Origin: Bacteroidales bacterium UBA5537
GTDB taxonomy: Bacteria > Bacteroidota > Bacteroidia > Bacteroidales > Lentimicrobiaceae
Assembly: GCA_002426025.1 (NCBI GenBank)
Contig: DINP01000060.1
Coordinates: 12,027-21,873 of the forward strand
Direction of reading: 5' to 3'
Length of the DNA stretch: 9,847 nucleotides
Below the pieces are notes generated by a model, which ran no database searches, was not told the origin of the DNA, and saw only the letters and a program-made list of their open reading frames with translations. The position numbers and the translations under genes are program-made. This document shows positions 1 through 7,466 of this stretch, piece by piece (positions within the stretch are counted from its first letter, which is position 1; every line of letters starts with the position of its first letter).

Positions 1-308
1 GTGATGAAAACCATTTTGGTATTATGTTCAAGAACCTTGCGTAGTTCATCAAGGTTTTCAATAGCTGCGTCTTTTCCTACTGAAGGAATTGAACCGGCAC
101 CAAGGCCTTTGTCTCCCAGTTGAATTTTTACAGGAACCGGGCTTGTGTCAAGAGCCTGGCAATCTGTATTGCAGATGAGGAAATCAACCCCACGGATTCC
201 CTGCTTAAACATGTGTGTAACAGCATTGCTTCCGCCACCACCAACACCTATAACTTTTATGATTGACGACTGATTAACTGGCAAGTCGAATTTGAGCATA
301 TCTGGCAT
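1..308 (-). CDS. ftsZ: Cell division protein FtsZ, N-terminal part (runs off the left edge)
   Basis: Tubulin-like GTPase that polymerises into the cytoplasmic Z ring and recruits the divisome. Only the first 102 complete codons lie in the window; the reading frame is open to the edge and the gene continues outside. Residues 21-30 read GVGGGGSNAV, the first nucleotide-binding loop of the FtsZ Rossmann fold. They are followed by the NTD segment at 47-49 and GDKGLGAG at 65-72, the typical FtsZ order. The GGGTGTG tubulin signature would follow just beyond the edge, so it cannot be checked here. I chose the ATG at 308-306 because an AGGAGA Shine-Dalgarno sequence sits 8 nt upstream. A second in-frame ATG at 299-297 (start MLKFDLP) is possible but would have a 17-nt spacing. 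It is the only gene here with its own leader, 87 nt downstream of ftsA. Identity is very sure. Confidence 0.97.
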   Translation of the reverse strand, partial: MPDMLKFDLPVNQSSIIKVIGVGGGGSNAVTHMFKQGIRGVDFLICNTDCQALDTSPVPVKIQLGDKGLGAGSIPSVGKDAAIENLDELRKVLEHNTKMVFI

Positions 309-316
309 ATTTTTGA

Positions 317-322
317 TCTCCT
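317..322 (-). promoter_or_regulatory. Shine-Dalgarno sequence of ftsZ
   Basis: On the minus strand this reads AGGAGA, ending 8 nt before the ATG at 308. It is the strongest and best-placed ribosome binding site in the window; most of the other starts have none or a poor one. It decides the ftsZ start in favour of 308 over the internal ATG at 299. Confidence 0.8.
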
Positions 323-355
323 AAAATTACGTGATTATTAATGTTTACAGCACCA

Positions 356-391
356 TTAACAAGCTGTTTTTATCAACAGGCATTTTGTTAA
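356..391 (-). repeat. Imperfect inverted repeat / hairpin in the ftsA-ftsZ gap
   Basis: On the minus strand, outer arms TTAACAA (391-385) and TTGTTAA (362-356) are perfectly complementary. They enclose inner arms CTGTT (379-375) and AACAG (368-364) around a 6-nt loop; one extra G-C pair can form next to a bulged C. It starts 5 nt after the ftsA stop codon. No T tract follows on the minus strand, so it does not look like an intrinsic terminator. It could be an mRNA stability or processing element, a protein-binding palindrome, or chance in an AT-rich spacer. The structure is seen directly; any function is inference. Confidence 0.5.
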
Positions 392-395
392 TATC

Positions 396-1658
396 TCAGT
401 TTTCGCCATCCTCTTCGAAAAACTTTTTTATTCCATCGAAGAATGACAATCTGGCTGGTTTTTTTGGTTTCCCAACAGGTTTTTCGGTTTTCATTTGTTC
501 CTTTTCAAACCGCTGTAACCCTATGATTACCAACCCAATACCAGTAGCATACATGGGACTGGCCATCTCCTCAGGTACACCGGGAGCAAGGTGCTCATTC
601 GGGTATCCTATTCGCGTATCCATCCCTGTTATAAACTCGGTCAATTGTGTTATATGCTTAAGTTGTGCACCTCCACCGGTTAGAACTATGCCTGCAATGA
701 GTTTTTTTTCATAGCCGGAATTCTTAATCTCGAAGTAAATGTGTTCAATAATCTCTTCCATCCGGGCCTGAATGATACTGGCAAGATTCTTAAGCGTGAT
801 TTCTTTCGGAGGACGGCCTCGCAGTCCTGGGATGGCCACGATCTCTTCATCGCGGTTCTCGCTGGCGAGCGCAGAGCCAAATTTCACTTTGAGGTCTTCT
901 GCATGTTTTTTGATAATGGTGCAACCCTCTTTAATGTCTTCGGTGATGATATCACCACCGAAGGGAATAACCGCGGTGTGCCTGATGATCCCATCCTGAA
1001 AAATAGCGATATCGGTTGTTCCACCGCCTATATCAACCAATACTACTCCGGCTTCTTTCTCTTCATCGCTAAGCACTGCTTCGGCCGAGGCAAGTGGTTC
1101 AAGGAGCAGAGAGTCAACTTCGAGATTGGCTTTTTTTACGCACTTGAAGATGTTTTTGGCTGCCATAGTCTGGCCGGTGATAATGTGGAAGTTCGCTTCC
1201 AACTGGTGGCCAAGCATTCCTTTGGGCTGTTTGATTCCGGTTTCGCCATCAACCGTATATTCCTGTGGAATAACATCTATGATATCTTCGCCCGGGTTCA
1301 TCGCCAGCTTGTACATATTTTCTGTCAATCCGTCAATATCGGTTGATGTGATCTCGTTCTCAGCGTTTGGCCTAATGATCGAACCCCTGTACTGAATGCT
1401 TTTTATATGCTGTCCGGCAATACCGACATTTACTGTGGCAATGTCAGATTCTGACCGGGTTTCGGCTTCTTTTATTGCAACTTTGATGCTTTGAACCGTA
1501 TCCTCAATGTTCGAGACTACTCCTCTTTTCACACCGATGGATTCGGTTTTTCCGAAGCCAAGTATCTCTATTTTGTTGTTCTCATTTCGTCGCCCGACAA
1601 TGGCTGCAATCTTTGTTGTGCCTATATCGAGGCCCACGATTATTTCTGAATTTGCCAT
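396..1658 (-). CDS. ftsA: Cell division protein FtsA, actin-like membrane tether of the Z ring
   Basis: Cytoplasmic actin-family ATPase that binds the FtsZ C-terminus and anchors it to the inner membrane. The product is 420 residues, the usual FtsA length. The ATP-site motifs are in order: phosphate-1 DIGTTK at 11-16, phosphate-2 DIGGGTTD at 209-216, and the adenosine motif GIVLTGGGAQLKH at 323-335. The FtsA-specific 1C subdomain falls at about 85-165. A Lys/Pro-rich linker at about 388-403 leads to a C-terminal amphipathic helix, SFFDGIKKFFEE at 405-416, which fits the membrane-targeting sequence. I chose the ATG at 1658 (MANSEIIVGLD), one base after the ftsQ stop codon. The frame is open upstream to an ATG at 1721, but that would add 21 unconserved residues overlapping ftsQ. 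No Shine-Dalgarno sequence is visible before 1658, so translation is probably coupled to ftsQ. Confidence 0.97.
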   Translation of the reverse strand: MANSEIIVGLDIGTTKIAAIVGRRNENNKIEILGFGKTESIGVKRGVVSNIEDTVQSIKVAIKEAETRSESDIATVNVGIAGQHIKSIQYRGSIIRPNAENEITSTDIDGLTENMYKLAMNPGEDIIDVIPQEYTVDGETGIKQPKGMLGHQLEANFHIITGQTMAAKNIFKCVKKANLEVDSLLLEPLASAEAVLSDEEKEAGVVLVDIGGGTTDIAIFQDGIIRHTAVIPFGGDIITEDIKEGCTIIKKHAEDLKVKFGSALASENRDEEIVAIPGLRGRPPKEITLKNLASIIQARMEEIIEHIYFEIKNSGYEKKLIAGIVLTGGGAQLKHITQLTEFITGMDTRIGYPNEHLAPGVPEEMASPMYATGIGLVIIGLQRFEKEQMKTEKPVGKPKKPARLSFFDGIKKFFEEDGEN

Positions 1659-1659
1659 T

Positions 1660-2454
1660 TTATTTTGTTTTTGTGCATACAACTTGATTCCGGAATTTGA
1701 GGTTGATCGTTTTATAATCATCCCAACCTGTATTTTTCATTCCCTTGGTATAAAATATCGCAAGGTTATTCAGTTTTTCATTTAAGCGCGCTGTATCGCC
1801 CAGGATGATATTTTGGTTCCCGATTTTTGCGAAAAGCTCGGTTTCACCAGTTTCATTGATGTAAATTTGCTCAATCAGTGCATTACTAAAAACATCGTTT
1901 CGCAATGCCATTGCAGTTTTGTAAACCTGTTGTAGATCGGCTGGTAAACTTTTATATCGTGGCTGATTTTTATCCACTGCTACCTTATTCGAAAGCCCTT
2001 TGACAGGTTCGATATTTCCACTTGCGATAATTACCCTTGCCGGGAATTCGGGGCTAAGTGGAATCAGAGAACCCTCATCATCAATATAAAACTGAGTGCC
2101 GTTTCTGTCAATTACTCTTACAATTGGGTTTCGCTGAGTAAGATCTGCTTTTACAACACCATTTACACCAATCGTGATGGAAGCCTGTTTTATAAATGGG
2201 TTTTTATCCAGCAGTTTCTGAATTTTTTCAACATCAATGCTGCCAATTTCCTTTCCACGGATTTTTATATTATTTTTCGTAATCTGCTGACGGATATTTC
2301 CTTGTGTAATCAGAACCGGAGCATTATCGTAGTTGACATTAATCTGAAACTCAGGGCAGATCAGCTTTTCCTGCTTATTATTTGAAAAAATAAACAGAAA
2401 GCTAACGCCTGCTATTATTGCAATCCAGAAGGCAACCAAAAGAATTTTTTTCAT
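1660..2454 (-). CDS. ftsQ: Cell division protein FtsQ (POTRA-domain divisome protein)
   Basis: Bitopic inner-membrane protein that links the cytoplasmic ring to the periplasmic division machinery (the FtsB/FtsL subcomplex in model bacteria). The product has 264 residues. A short cytoplasmic N-terminus precedes one transmembrane segment at about 4-24. A periplasmic POTRA-like region spans about 36-108, containing a segment of the form 'IQKLLDKNPFIKQASI' (78-93). The beta domain follows, with RNPIVRVIDRNG at 108-119 and FYIDDEG at 122-128. The tail NLKFRNQVVCTK is what I recall from Bacteroidota FtsQ. The start codon overlaps the murC stop in an ATGA, and an AAGGA ribosome site lies 6 nt upstream. 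FtsQ sequences diverge strongly, so the call leans on the transmembrane plus POTRA layout and on its place between murC and ftsA. Confidence 0.93.
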   Translation of the reverse strand: MKKILLVAFWIAIIAGVSFLFIFSNNKQEKLICPEFQINVNYDNAPVLITQGNIRQQITKNNIKIRGKEIGSIDVEKIQKLLDKNPFIKQASITIGVNGVVKADLTQRNPIVRVIDRNGTQFYIDDEGSLIPLSPEFPARVIIASGNIEPVKGLSNKVAVDKNQPRYKSLPADLQQVYKTAMALRNDVFSNALIEQIYINETGETELFAKIGNQNIILGDTARLNEKLNNLAIFYTKGMKNTGWDDYKTINLKFRNQVVCTKTK

Positions 2455-3821
2455 CTTGTTTCCTTTCTGTTAAGAATGTTTTCCAACTCAGGCACCAATT
2501 GATCAATATCGCCTGCCCCTAAAGTTAACAGGATATCGGGCCTGTTTTTATCAATTAATTGCAGAGCCTGTTCTTTCGAGCACACCTGCTTTTCGCTTAT
2601 TGTAATATTTTTAAGCAGCATGTCTGAGCTTACACCTTCAATCGGGAGTTCGCGTGCAGGGTATATATCGAGCAGAATAACTTTATCGAGCAATGAAAGG
2701 CTTTGCGCAAATCCATCAGCAAAATCGCGGGTGCGGGTATAGAGATGCGGTTGAAATATACCAGTAATCAGCCTTTCAGGATAAAGTGCTTTTACTGAAC
2801 TGATGCATGCTTTCAGCTCTTCAGGATGATGGGCATAATCATCAATAAATAAAAGTCCGGGCTGGTTAATTCTGTGATCAAACCGCCGTTTGACACCCTT
2901 GAAGGTGTTAATTCCATTTCTGATCTCATCTGATGTACTTCCACTCAGCCAGGCAGCCGCTGCAGCCGCTATGCTGTTTTCGACGTTAAAAAGGCCGGGT
3001 AGGCCGGGTTTAAGATTTTGAACCGTTTCACCAGGAGTCTTTAAGTCGAAATGATAAATTCCATCAATTAGTTTAAGATTCAATGCGCTGAAATCAGCAG
3101 ATTCAGATACAGAATAGTTATATCTGCTTACACTTTGCCTGGTCTTATTTGGAATTTCTACCCCCAATTTCATTAGAAGAAAGCCATTTTCCTGAATATT
3201 GGCTGTAAATGCTGCAAATGAATCCAGAAGTTGCTGATGATCTCCATATATATCAAGATGATCGGCATCAGCAGAAGTGATTATTCCCAACCATGGGAAT
3301 AACCTCAAAAAGGAGCGGTCAAATTCATCTGCTTCGGCAACTATAAATTTGCTTTCGGGCCTCAGCAGTAAATTAGAATCGTAGTTTTTGGCAATGCCTC
3401 CTAGAAAAGAAGTACAGCCTTCGCTTCCCTGGTAAAGAATGTGCGAAAGCATGGTAGTAACAGTTGTCTTCCCGTGGGTCCCGGCAACGGCAAGAGTCGT
3501 CTTGTCTTTAGTAATTTCACCAAGCAGTTCAGAACGTTTCATCATCCTGATGCCATTTTCTGTAACAAATTGATATTCTGCAAGATCAATAGGTACTGCT
3601 GGTGTATAAACCACAAGATCGGTATCGGCTGGGATAAGGTCGGGACGATCATCATAATGAATAGCAATTCCCTCATATTCAAGTGTTGATGTCAACTGAG
3701 TAGGGGTTTTATCATAGCCCAGGACCTTCACACCTGCTTTATGCAGATAGCGGGCGAGGGCACTCATACCAATGCCTCCGATGCCAAGGAAATAAACCAC
3801 TTTCAGTTTTTCGATCTTCAC
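2451..3821 (-). CDS. murC: UDP-N-acetylmuramate--L-alanine ligase MurC
   Basis: Cytoplasmic ATP-dependent Mur ligase that joins L-alanine to UDP-MurNAc, the first stem-peptide step. The product has 456 residues, normal for the family. The N-terminal UDP-binding domain carries GIGGIGM at 13-19. The ATP P-loop GTHGKTT is at 114-120; the histidine in place of the N or S seen in other Mur ligases is typical of MurC. EADEFD at 163-168 and DADHLDIYG at 185-193 complete the central domain. The C-terminal domain has KRRFD at 311-315, DYAHHP at 328-333, QPHLYTRTRD at 357-366 and LGAGDI at 434-439. The start codon is GTG at 3821, 3 nt after the murG stop; no ATG lies between it and the nucleotide-binding loop, so GTG is well supported. 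A small 9-nt tandem repeat lies within the gene at 2992-3009. Identity is very sure. Confidence 0.98.
   Translation of the reverse strand: MKIEKLKVVYFLGIGGIGMSALARYLHKAGVKVLGYDKTPTQLTSTLEYEGIAIHYDDRPDLIPADTDLVVYTPAVPIDLAEYQFVTENGIRMMKRSELLGEITKDKTTLAVAGTHGKTTVTTMLSHILYQGSEGCTSFLGGIAKNYDSNLLLRPESKFIVAEADEFDRSFLRLFPWLGIITSADADHLDIYGDHQQLLDSFAAFTANIQENGFLLMKLGVEIPNKTRQSVSRYNYSVSESADFSALNLKLIDGIYHFDLKTPGETVQNLKPGLPGLFNVENSIAAAAAAWLSGSTSDEIRNGINTFKGVKRRFDHRINQPGLLFIDDYAHHPEELKACISSVKALYPERLITGIFQPHLYTRTRDFADGFAQSLSLLDKVILLDIYPARELPIEGVSSDMLLKNITISEKQVCSKEQALQLIDKNRPDILLTLGAGDIDQLVPELENILNRKETR
2461..2465 (-). promoter_or_regulatory. Shine-Dalgarno sequence of ftsQ
   Basis: The minus strand reads AAGGA (within AAAGGAAA) 6 nt before the ftsQ ATG at 2454, inside the last codons of murC. 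Together with the ATGA stop/start overlap, it supports the chosen ftsQ start and efficient re-initiation after murC. Confidence 0.65.
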
Positions 3822-3824
3822 AGT

Positions 3825-4946
3825 TTATGCGGTTTTATTCAATTTTACACATTCGAGAATGATACCGGCAATTCGTTGAGCCGATTCGTGCTGCGCCAGT
3901 CTTGAAATATTAGCGCTTAGTTGTAGCATTTTTTCTCTGTTGGCAATGAGTGAAATACTTTTTTTTACCAGTTCAGATGGCGCTTCTGCATCTGTTACGA
4001 GGATGGCTGCATCCTGAGAGGAGAGGGCTAACGCATTTTTTGTTTGATGGTCCTCTGCCACATTAGGTGAAGGTACCAGAATACTTGGTTTTCCGGTGAT
4101 GCAAAGTTCTGATATCGCTATTGCACCGGCGCGCGAGATTACAACATCGGCAGCAGCATAAGCAAGATCCATTCGGGCAATAAATGCCACCTGCCTTATT
4201 CCGGATTTCTCAAAATCCTTTGTAGCCTCGGCAGCCTGATCTGAAAAGAGTTTGCCTGTTTGCCAGATGAGTTGAATATTGTTGTTCGCAATTTCACTAA
4301 GTCCATTCAGCAGACTCTGATTGATCGTTCGTGCCCCCAGGCTTCCACCGACAGCCAGAATTGTCGGCTTTGTAGGATCAAGCCCGAAGAATTCCATTGC
4401 CTCGTGACGGAGGTCCTTTTGGTTAACAATATCTTTTCTGACCGGGTTTCCGGTTACAATCAGTTTATCGGCCGGGAAATATTTTTCCATACCACTATAA
4501 GCTACGCAAATCTTTTTGGCTTTGGCTGCCAGCATTTTATTGGTAATTCCCGGGTATGAGTTTTGCTCCTGCAGGATGGTTGGAATACCTAAAGCTGCTG
4601 CAGCCCTGATGGTTGGACCGCTTGCATATCCGCCAACACCAACGGCCACATCCGGATGAAACATTCTGATTAATCTCCTGGCTTTTATGCTGCTGTGGAT
4701 GATTTTAAACGGAATCAGCAGGTTTTTTAATGTCAGGCTTCTTTGAATCCCACTGATCCAGAGGCCTTCAATTTCATATCCGGCAGCCGGAACTTTTTCC
4801 ATCTCCATCCGCCCCTCAGCACCAACAAAGAGAACTTTAGCAGTAGGTTCAGCCTGCCTGATCGCATCGGCAATGGCAATAGCCGGGAAAATATGTCCTC
4901 CGGTTCCACCTCCACTGATTATCACTTTTACATCAGGCAACTGCAT
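3825..4946 (-). CDS. murG: Lipid II synthase MurG (UDP-GlcNAc:lipid I N-acetylglucosaminyltransferase)
   Basis: Peripheral membrane glycosyltransferase (GT28, GT-B fold) on the cytoplasmic face that adds GlcNAc to lipid I to make lipid II. The product has 373 residues. The N-terminal domain shows the glycine-rich GGGTGGH at 12-18, VGVGGYASGP at 102-111 and EQNSYPG at 127-133. The linker region has GNPVR at 166-170. The C-terminal UDP-GlcNAc-binding domain has GGSLGAR at 200-206, WQTG at 228-231, SRAGA with SE at 271-280, and VPSPNVAEDHQTKNA at 291-305. All are in family order. The start at 4946 overlaps the end of ftsW by 14 nt and no Shine-Dalgarno sequence is visible, so translation is probably coupled to ftsW. 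No later ATG precedes the glycine-rich loop. Confidence 0.98.
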   Translation of the reverse strand: MQLPDVKVIISGGGTGGHIFPAIAIADAIRQAEPTAKVLFVGAEGRMEMEKVPAAGYEIEGLWISGIQRSLTLKNLLIPFKIIHSSIKARRLIRMFHPDVAVGVGGYASGPTIRAAAALGIPTILQEQNSYPGITNKMLAAKAKKICVAYSGMEKYFPADKLIVTGNPVRKDIVNQKDLRHEAMEFFGLDPTKPTILAVGGSLGARTINQSLLNGLSEIANNNIQLIWQTGKLFSDQAAEATKDFEKSGIRQVAFIARMDLAYAAADVVISRAGAIAISELCITGKPSILVPSPNVAEDHQTKNALALSSQDAAILVTDAEAPSELVKKSISLIANREKMLQLSANISRLAQHESAQRIAGIILECVKLNKTA

Positions 4947-6111
4947 GTGCGGTGTTTTTATGGGTTATTTCTTTTTCCTTTTCCTGCTCTTCCTCAATTT
5001 CGCGGCTAACGCTCAGGATAATTCCAATCGCTATGCTGGTAAACCAGATGGAAGTGCCACCCATACTGATCAGGGGTAGGGTTTGGCCGGTTACCGGAAG
5101 TATATTGACTGCTACCATCATATTAACCATAGCCTGAAATACCAGGCTGAAAGAGACACCAAACGTTAGAAAAGCAGCAAAATTTCGAGGACTTTTAATT
5201 ACAATCTTAATCGCCCTGAAAAATAGTAATAGGTAAAGGAACACCACAACCGCTCCCCCGATTATACCATATTCTTCAATTATAATGGCATAAATGAAAT
5301 CGGAATAAGGGTGGGGTAGAAAATTTTTCTGACTTGAGTTTCCTGGCATTTTACCCGTAATACCGCCGGTTGCAATGGCTATTTTAGCCTGCTCAACCTG
5401 ATAGTTTGATTCGGTATCGTCACTTGCAAAACTTTCAATACGGTTTTGCCAGGTTCCCAAACGGCCATTTATTTTTGGCGTATTCATTAAAACAACAACC
5501 AGTAAAGCGAAACTAGCAATTCCAATGCCGACAAGAATTCCGATATATCTGAACCTTACCCTGCCCACAAACATCAACACGAGGCAGGTTGCAAAAATCA
5601 TGGCAGCGGTTGAAAAATTTGCAGGAAGTATCAGCATGGTTATTATCACAATCGGTAGCATAATTGAGATAAACCCTTTCTTGAAATCTTCAATTTCATC
5701 CTGTTTTTTAGCCAGAAGCCTTGCTACAAATATAATCAGCGCGAGTTTGGCGAAATCGGAAGGTTGAAAAGTTATGTTGATTAATGGTAAGGTATACCAG
5801 CGACTGGCTTCGTTAATGTTTGTTCCGAAAAACAGAGTATAGGCGAGCAGTGGTACTGAAATGTAAATGGCAAGTTGCGAAATGCGGGCGTAGTATTTGT
5901 ATTTAACCTGATGGGCAAGGTACATCAGTACAAATCCAAGTAATAAGATACCGACATGCTTCAGAAGGTAGTATTCAGTATTGCCTGACTGATATTTATA
6001 GGCCAGTGTTCCGGTTGAGCTGTAAACCGCAAGAATAGAAAATATAGACAATATAAGCACTATTGCCCATATTACTTTATCACCTTTAATATTATTCAGG
6101 ATAGCTTTCAT
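4933..6111 (-). CDS. ftsW: Septal peptidoglycan glycosyltransferase FtsW (SEDS family)
   Basis: Polytopic inner-membrane enzyme of the SEDS family that polymerises lipid II into septal glycan strands together with a class B PBP (FtsI, probably encoded further upstream in the cluster). The product has 392 residues with about ten hydrophobic segments. SEDS landmarks are visible: RW at 104-105 and QPSDFAKL at 116-123; the large extracytoplasmic loop ending in LPHPYSDFIYA, where D271 aligns with the catalytic aspartate of FtsW/RodA; and LPVTGQTLPLISMGGTS at 338-354. The cytoplasmic tail after about 370 is very acidic and Lys-rich (REIEEEQEKEKE). The start is 10 nt after the murD stop, without a clear ribosome site. 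RodA is the main alternative, but the position between murD and murG makes FtsW much more likely. Confidence 0.96.
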   Translation of the reverse strand: MKAILNNIKGDKVIWAIVLILSIFSILAVYSSTGTLAYKYQSGNTEYYLLKHVGILLLGFVLMYLAHQVKYKYYARISQLAIYISVPLLAYTLFFGTNINEASRWYTLPLINITFQPSDFAKLALIIFVARLLAKKQDEIEDFKKGFISIMLPIVIITMLILPANFSTAAMIFATCLVLMFVGRVRFRYIGILVGIGIASFALLVVVLMNTPKINGRLGTWQNRIESFASDDTESNYQVEQAKIAIATGGITGKMPGNSSQKNFLPHPYSDFIYAIIIEEYGIIGGAVVVFLYLLLFFRAIKIVIKSPRNFAAFLTFGVSFSLVFQAMVNMMVAVNILPVTGQTLPLISMGGTSIWFTSIAIGIILSVSREIEEEQEKEKEITHKNTAHAVA

Positions 6112-6121
6112 AATTAAAAAG

Positions 6122-7465
6122 TTACAGGGCCTTCACTGCTTCTTTAAATTTCCGGCCTCGTTCTTCGTAATTTTCAAACAGATCGAAACTGGCACAGGCT
6201 GGCGAGAGGAGAACAGTATCGCCTTTGCGGGCAAGATAATAAGCCACACTAACCGCCTCTTCGGCTGATGAGGTTTCGGTGATAAATTCCACTTTATCCT
6301 TGAAGGCATCAATCAGTTTCTCATTGTCAATGCCCAGGCAGACAATGGCTTTTACCTTCTGTTTAACCAATTCGAAAAGCTTTGTATAGTCGTTGCCTTT
6401 ATCAATACCTCCGGCAATCCAGATTACCTTATTGTTAAGGCTTTCCAACGCGTACCACACAGAATTGATGTTGGTTGCTTTAGAGTCGTTGATAAATTCA
6501 ATGCCATGAATATTGGCTACAGACTCAAGCCGGTGTTCAACATTCTGAAAGTCGGAAAGGCATTGTTTGATAGTCTCCTTGCGGATGCCTACCAGTTTGG
6601 CTGCAACCCCTGCTGCCATTGAATTGTAAATGTTGTGCTTTCCTTGCAAAGCCAGTTCTTCTAACGTCATATCGAATGTTTCCCCTTTTAAGTTGAATAC
6701 TACTTTCTTATTATCGGCATAAGCGCCTTCTTCTGTTTTTCTTTGTATGCTGAATTCGTAATTCTTCTGCTTCAATTCGTGATGCTTAACCAGACTGCTT
6801 ATGGTTTCATCATCGGAGCACCGGATAAAAACATCGTTTTCTGTTTGGTTGAGCGCAATCCGCATTTTTGATTCTGCGTATTTTTCAAAACTGTTGTCAT
6901 ACCTGTCAAGATGATCGGGTGTTATGTTCAGGAGTATGGCAATCTCAGCTTTGAAATCTTTTATGCCATCGAGTTGGAAACTACTTAATTCCAACACAAA
7001 GTACTTATGATCTTGATTTGCCAGCTGCCACGCAAAACTTTTACCGATATTTCCGGCAATCCCAACATCGAGACCCGCTGTTTTTAACAAATGGTAGGTC
7101 AGCGAGGTGGTTGTGGTTTTGCCATTGCTTCCGGTGATACAGATTTTGGTCGCCTTGGTGTATCTGCCAGCAAATTCAATTTCTGATATAACCGGTATGC
7201 CTTTTTTCTTTGCATCTATCACAATTGGCACCGTATCCGGAATGCCAGGACTTTTTATAATTTCCTTCGCATCAAGTATAAGAGCTTCACTGTGTTTTCC
7301 TTCTTCAAATTCAATTCCTGCAGACAGAAGTGTCTTTTTATAATCTTCCCTGATTCTGCCACGATCAGATACAAATACACCCAACCCCTTGCCTGAGGCA
7401 AGTAGTGCGGCGCCGACTCCACTTTCGCCGGCGCCCAATATCACTACTCTGGGGTTTAATCGCAT
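6122..7465 (-). CDS. murD: UDP-N-acetylmuramoyl-L-alanine--D-glutamate ligase MurD
   Basis: Cytoplasmic Mur ligase that adds D-glutamate to UDP-MurNAc-L-Ala. The product has 447 residues, typical of MurD. The N-terminal domain binds the UDP moiety with GAGESGVG at 11-18. The ATP P-loop GSNGKTTT is at 112-119, followed by ELSSFQL at 159-165 and NITPDHLDRY at 180-189. YAESK at 196-200 ends in the lysine that corresponds to the carbamylated, metal-bridging residue of Mur ligases. The C-terminal part has GKHN at 275-278, EHRLE at 310-314, NDSKATN at 326-332, AGGIDKG at 351-357 and SPACASFDLF at 421-430; this last block is diagnostic for MurD. The ATG lies one base after the mraY stop codon (TAA-G-ATG), with only a weak AGG before it. 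Confidence 0.98.
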   Translation of the reverse strand: MRLNPRVVILGAGESGVGAALLASGKGLGVFVSDRGRIREDYKKTLLSAGIEFEEGKHSEALILDAKEIIKSPGIPDTVPIVIDAKKKGIPVISEIEFAGRYTKATKICITGSNGKTTTTSLTYHLLKTAGLDVGIAGNIGKSFAWQLANQDHKYFVLELSSFQLDGIKDFKAEIAILLNITPDHLDRYDNSFEKYAESKMRIALNQTENDVFIRCSDDETISSLVKHHELKQKNYEFSIQRKTEEGAYADNKKVVFNLKGETFDMTLEELALQGKHNIYNSMAAGVAAKLVGIRKETIKQCLSDFQNVEHRLESVANIHGIEFINDSKATNINSVWYALESLNNKVIWIAGGIDKGNDYTKLFELVKQKVKAIVCLGIDNEKLIDAFKDKVEFITETSSAEEAVSVAYYLARKGDTVLLSPACASFDLFENYEERGRKFKEAVKAL

Positions 7466-7466
7466 C

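Noticed and set aside
322..329. TAATTTTA on the minus strand as a Bacteroidota-type -7 promoter element for ftsZ
   Set aside because: It misses the final G of TAnnTTTG, has no TTTG about 20 nt upstream, and lies so close to the ATG that a transcript from it would start at or beyond the ribosome site.
356..391. Rho-independent terminator after ftsA
   Set aside because: The hairpin is AT-rich with an internal loop and is followed on the minus strand by TGGTGC, not a T tract.
331..714. A 127-residue plus-strand open frame covering the ftsA-ftsZ gap and the 3' end of ftsA
   Set aside because: Most of it is antisense to ftsA, its start falls in the hairpin spacer, and its sequence resembles no family I know. 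It reads as a chance frame.
741..1346. A 201-residue open frame on the plus strand inside ftsA
   Set aside because: It is fully antisense to conserved FtsA coding sequence, shows no recognisable motif and has no ribosome site or context; a shadow of ftsA codon use.
1659..1721. Upstream ATG at 1721 as the ftsA start (441 residues)
   Set aside because: The added 21 residues do not resemble an FtsA N-terminus and overlap ftsQ by 62 nt; the ATG at 1658 gives the canonical start just before the phosphate-1 motif.
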